A stretch of 6,404 bases of DNA, taken from positions 1 to 6,404 of the forward strand of contig JAICUS010000359.1 of assembly GCA_025935735.1 (NCBI GenBank), given 5' to 3'. This document shows positions 5,901 to 6,404 of this stretch, one piece after another. Below the pieces are notes generated by a model. The model had not been told where the DNA came from and did no database searches. It was given only the letters and a program-made list of their open reading frames with translations. The stretch is from Solirubrobacteraceae bacterium. Its GTDB lineage: Bacteria > Actinomycetota > Thermoleophilia > Solirubrobacterales > Solirubrobacteraceae. How positions within the stretch are numbered: the stretch's first letter is position 1; every line of letters starts with the position of its first letter. The translations under genes and the position numbers were made by a program.

Positions 5901-6404
5901 TTGCCGTCCATCCCCATGTACTGGCCGTTCTCGTCGCTGAACACGTTCGGGTGCAGGAGCACGTGGTAGAGCGCGGTGTAGAACTGCGTGCGCTGGTCGG
6001 GCGTGCCGCCGGCGATCTCGATGCGGCCGAGGACGTTGTCCCAGGCGTTCTGGTTGGCCCGGCGGACCTGCGCGAAGTCGCGGTCGGCGACCTCCTTGCC
6101 CAGGTTGTCCGCGGCGTTGGCGGCGCTGGTGAAGGAGATGCCCAGCCGGGCCGTGACCGTCTGCTGGTCGGTGGTGTCGAACGTGAGCGCCACGCCGTCC
6201 GGCCCGTCGCCCCAGGTGGAATGCGCGGTGAACGGCTGGTCGAACTTGACGTCGAAGTGCAGCGTGTAGTCGCGCTGGTCGCCCGCGCCGCAGAAGTGGC
6301 CGGCGGTCACCGAGCCGGTCAGCTCGTCGTCGCCCACCACCTGCGCGCTCGTGCCGTCGACCTGCGAGGCCGTGCCCGCGAGCTTGAACAGCAGGTTCGA
6401 CTGC
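2909..6404 (-). CDS. GH92-family alpha-mannosidase, multidomain, 5' end outside window (1164 residues visible)
   Basis: Predicted extracellular, calcium-dependent exo-alpha-mannosidase. Numbering is from the first complete codon at 6403. The frame stays open through the window edge with good family sequence (N-L-L-F-K-L-A-G), so the GTG at 6340 is not the start; the signal peptide and first strands are missing. Catalytic region 1 to about 566: G-W-D-I-Y-R-S-Q (184-191), L-P-K-W-A-Q-A-N-G-E-S-Y (220-231), G-C-C-N-F-Y-G-P (292-299), M-V-E-G-T-S-A-Q-Y (368-376; Glu370 is the expected general acid), N-E-P (420-422), P-W-K-T-Q (436-440), and G-N-D-D-L-G (460-465), the catalytic-base motif. After it come an Ig-like/NEW3-like domain (about 576-680), module A (about 685-868), an IPT/TIG domain (about 874-975) and module B (about 984-1164, the C-terminus). 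The accessory domains probably bind glycan or cell wall. There is no sorting signal at the C-terminus (ends Y-A-L-A-A-G). It converges on apbE across the shared hairpin. Family assignment is firm; linkage specificity is not. Confidence 0.94.
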   Translation of the reverse strand, partial: QSNLLFKLAGTASQVDGTSAQVVGDDELTGSVTAGHFCGAGDQRDYTLHFDVKFDQPFTAHSTWGDGPDGVALTFDTTDQQTVTARLGISFTSAANAADNLGKEVADRDFAQVRRANQNAWDNVLGRIEIAGGTPDQRTQFYTALYHVLLHPNVFSDENGQYMGMDGKVHAVARGHEQYANYSGWDIYRSQVQLAALIAPHQTSDSITSMLNDYDQGGMLPKWAQANGESYVMVGDPADPIIADAYAFGARDFDAAKALRAMVAEATKPSNIRPGQATLDQYGYLPYDVSYGCCNFYGPVSTQLEYDSADYAIASLAQSLGEFGTYRRFATRAQNWQNTFNPETGYVQARQADGAWVPGFTPGTGTGMVEGTSAQYTPMVPFNLAGLIAARGGASAWESYLDSLFTSIDHPSPTNADLSNEPSVEIPWEYDYVGAPWKTQQVVREAQQQLYFNAPVGQFGNDDLGAMSSWYVWSNLGLYPETPGTDTLVIGSPVFRSAVVHLANRRDITIKAPQAAPDAPYVQRLKVNGRTWNKAYLAGRDYRRGAKLKFDLGTRPNKAWAARPNAAPPSDTTGQAPAIATLSGGQVTVAPGGSARVTLTARNVTGDRLTLSADAKPPKGLTVAPDPARLRLAPGALGTLTLNVHASADAEQTFYSVPIALDSDRGDLPDQRLTVLVAAPDSLLRFMDNRGISSDDDPSAAQFDHSGYSYSAEALAAAGLTAGATATIDGTQFQWPNSPPGYPDNVVAAGQTIPVDPVAGAARIAFLGSATNGPSQGPVTLTYADGTTTRFELGLSDWTLGANRAQPSFGNVVAATTAYRNCACGADSVKTYIFEAVLPVDASKTLQSVTLPSGADRGDLHVFAIGTSATAPAAPTVDSLDPWTAAAGQQVTIHGRGFGASPGYVAFSNGGVNWGRPGNSAAFHVDSWSDTAITFTVPTPSGPNGVWHVSPGTPASVSVTTAGGATSDAAVLEITPTDNPADYYDNASTSPDDNQTCADADGGGYTYSAQALAAAGLTPGGTVTSGGLTYTWPSAQPCSPDNILAAGQELLVHAPAGATKLGVLGMSTDGSSSGTLVVHYTDGSTSRQTVMLNDWASGPGNGDDAVATMPYRNTGGGTSQTITMYVFATTVALDPAKTVASVTLPDVSSRVGTTAMHIYALAAG
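2912..3454 (-). repeat. Module B, second (C-terminal) copy of the duplicated module in the GH92 protein
   Basis: About 181 residues ending the protein. It parallels module A: G-Y-T-Y-S-A-Q-A-L-A-A-A-G-L-T, Y-T-W-P, P-D-N-I-L-A-A-G-Q, V-L-G-M-S-T-D-G, V-H-Y-T-D-G-S-T, L-N-D-W, A-T-M-P-Y-R-N, Y-V-F-A-T-T-V-A-L-D, K-T-V-A-S-V-T-L-P-D and M-H-I-Y-A-L. Two cysteines (visible residues 997 and 1038) have no counterpart in module A and could form a disulfide in an exported protein. Confidence 0.75.
3479..3784 (-). other. IPT/TIG-type Ig-like domain between the two repeat modules
   Basis: About 102 residues opening with P-T-V-D-S-L-D-P, then A-A-G-Q-Q-V-T-I-H-G-R-G-F-G, then V-A-F-S-N, S-W-S-D-T-A-I-T-F-T-V-P and A-S-V-S-V-T-T-A-G-G. 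These are the standard IPT/TIG landmarks (I-x-x-I-x-P-x-x-G-x-x-V-T-I-x-G-x-G-F, then W-S-D-T-x-I-x-x-x-V-P). Probably a structural spacer between modules A and B. Confidence 0.8.
3800..4351 (-). repeat. Module A, first copy of a duplicated beta-rich module in the GH92 protein
   Basis: About 184 residues. It aligns by eye with the C-terminal module at 2912-3454. Shared landmarks in order: D-N near the start, G-Y-S-Y-S-A-E-A-L-A-A-A-G-L-T, F-Q-W-P, P-D-N-V-V-A-A-G-Q, F-L-G-S-A-T-N-G, T-L-T-Y-A-D-G-T-T, L-S-D-W, A-A-T-T-A-Y-R-N, Y-I-F-E-A-V-L-P-V-D, K-T-L-Q-S-V-T-L-P and L-H-V-F-A-I. A C-A-C motif follows Y-R-N and is absent from the other copy. The fold is likely a beta-sandwich and the role carbohydrate or surface binding, but I cannot assign it to a named family with confidence. 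Confidence 0.75.
4364..4678 (-). other. Ig-like / NEW3-like domain within the GH92 protein
   Basis: About 105 residues directly after the catalytic region. They run as alternating strands: V-T-V-A-P-G-G-S-A-R-V-T-L-T-A-R-N-V, then P-K-G-L-T-V-A-P-D-P-A-R-L-R-L-A-P-G, then G-T-L-T-L-N-V-H-A-S, ending R-L-T-V-L-V. The pattern (a strand, 'V-x-P-G-x-x-x-x-V-x-L-T', then 'G-L-x-V-x-P') is typical of NEW3/CARDB-type beta-sandwiches that link catalytic and binding domains in actinobacterial glycosidases. Boundaries are approximate. Confidence 0.6.

Noticed and set aside
3468..6269. Plus-strand reading frames of 75-101 codons opposite the mannosidase
   Set aside because: All are antisense to well-conserved GH92 or module sequence, with no ribosome sites or domains worth noting.
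2909..6340. Taking the GTG at 6340 as the start of the mannosidase
   Set aside because: The frame remains open to the window edge with typical GH92 N-terminal residues (N-L-L-F-K-L-A-G), and no signal peptide follows 6340. The gene is cut by the window, not started there.

Overview
The window is very GC-rich DNA, with nearly every third codon position G or C, GTG starts, and ATGA/GTGA gene overlaps. This suggests a high-GC actinobacterium. A Thermoleophilia/Solirubrobacterales-like lineage would fit the protein style and the apparent leaderless promoter, but that placement is an inference, not something the sequence proves. Coding density is close to complete and no gene-free stretch exceeds about 40 bases. 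I see no tRNA, rRNA, CRISPR array, insertion sequence or prophage signature.

Layout, left to right. Positions 1-83 hold the last 26 codons of a plus-strand gene that starts outside the window. It is followed after 4 bases by a 90-residue HEAT-repeat-like protein (88-360). Next comes a tight plus-strand operon (387-2871) of three genes joined by GTGA and ATGA stop/start overlaps: a six-helix ferric-reductase/NADPH-oxidase-like membrane flavocytochrome, a membrane-anchored FMN-binding protein with the flavin attachment motif TGAT, and ApbE, the FAD:protein FMN transferase that attaches FMN to such motifs. A strong 14-bp hairpin (2871-2902) fills the gap to a convergent minus-strand gene. That gene fills the rest of the window (2909 to past 6404) and encodes a large, probably secreted GH92-family alpha-mannosidase. 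Its catalytic region is followed by an Ig-like/NEW3-like domain, then two copies of a roughly 180-residue beta-rich module separated by an IPT/TIG domain.

How the genes work together. The middle operon reads as a self-contained transmembrane electron pathway: cytosolic NAD(P)H to FAD, to two b-type hemes across the membrane, to a covalently bound FMN outside the membrane, with its own flavinylating enzyme. The final acceptor is not encoded here. The GH92 gene is unrelated in function and is presumably for trimming mannose-containing glycans outside the cell.

The components belong to known families, so I do not claim a wholly new system. The points most worth following are: an ApbE with no visible export signal paired with an FMN protein carrying an Arg-Arg signal anchor, the duplicated uncharacterised module in the mannosidase, and the shared hairpin between the convergent genes.
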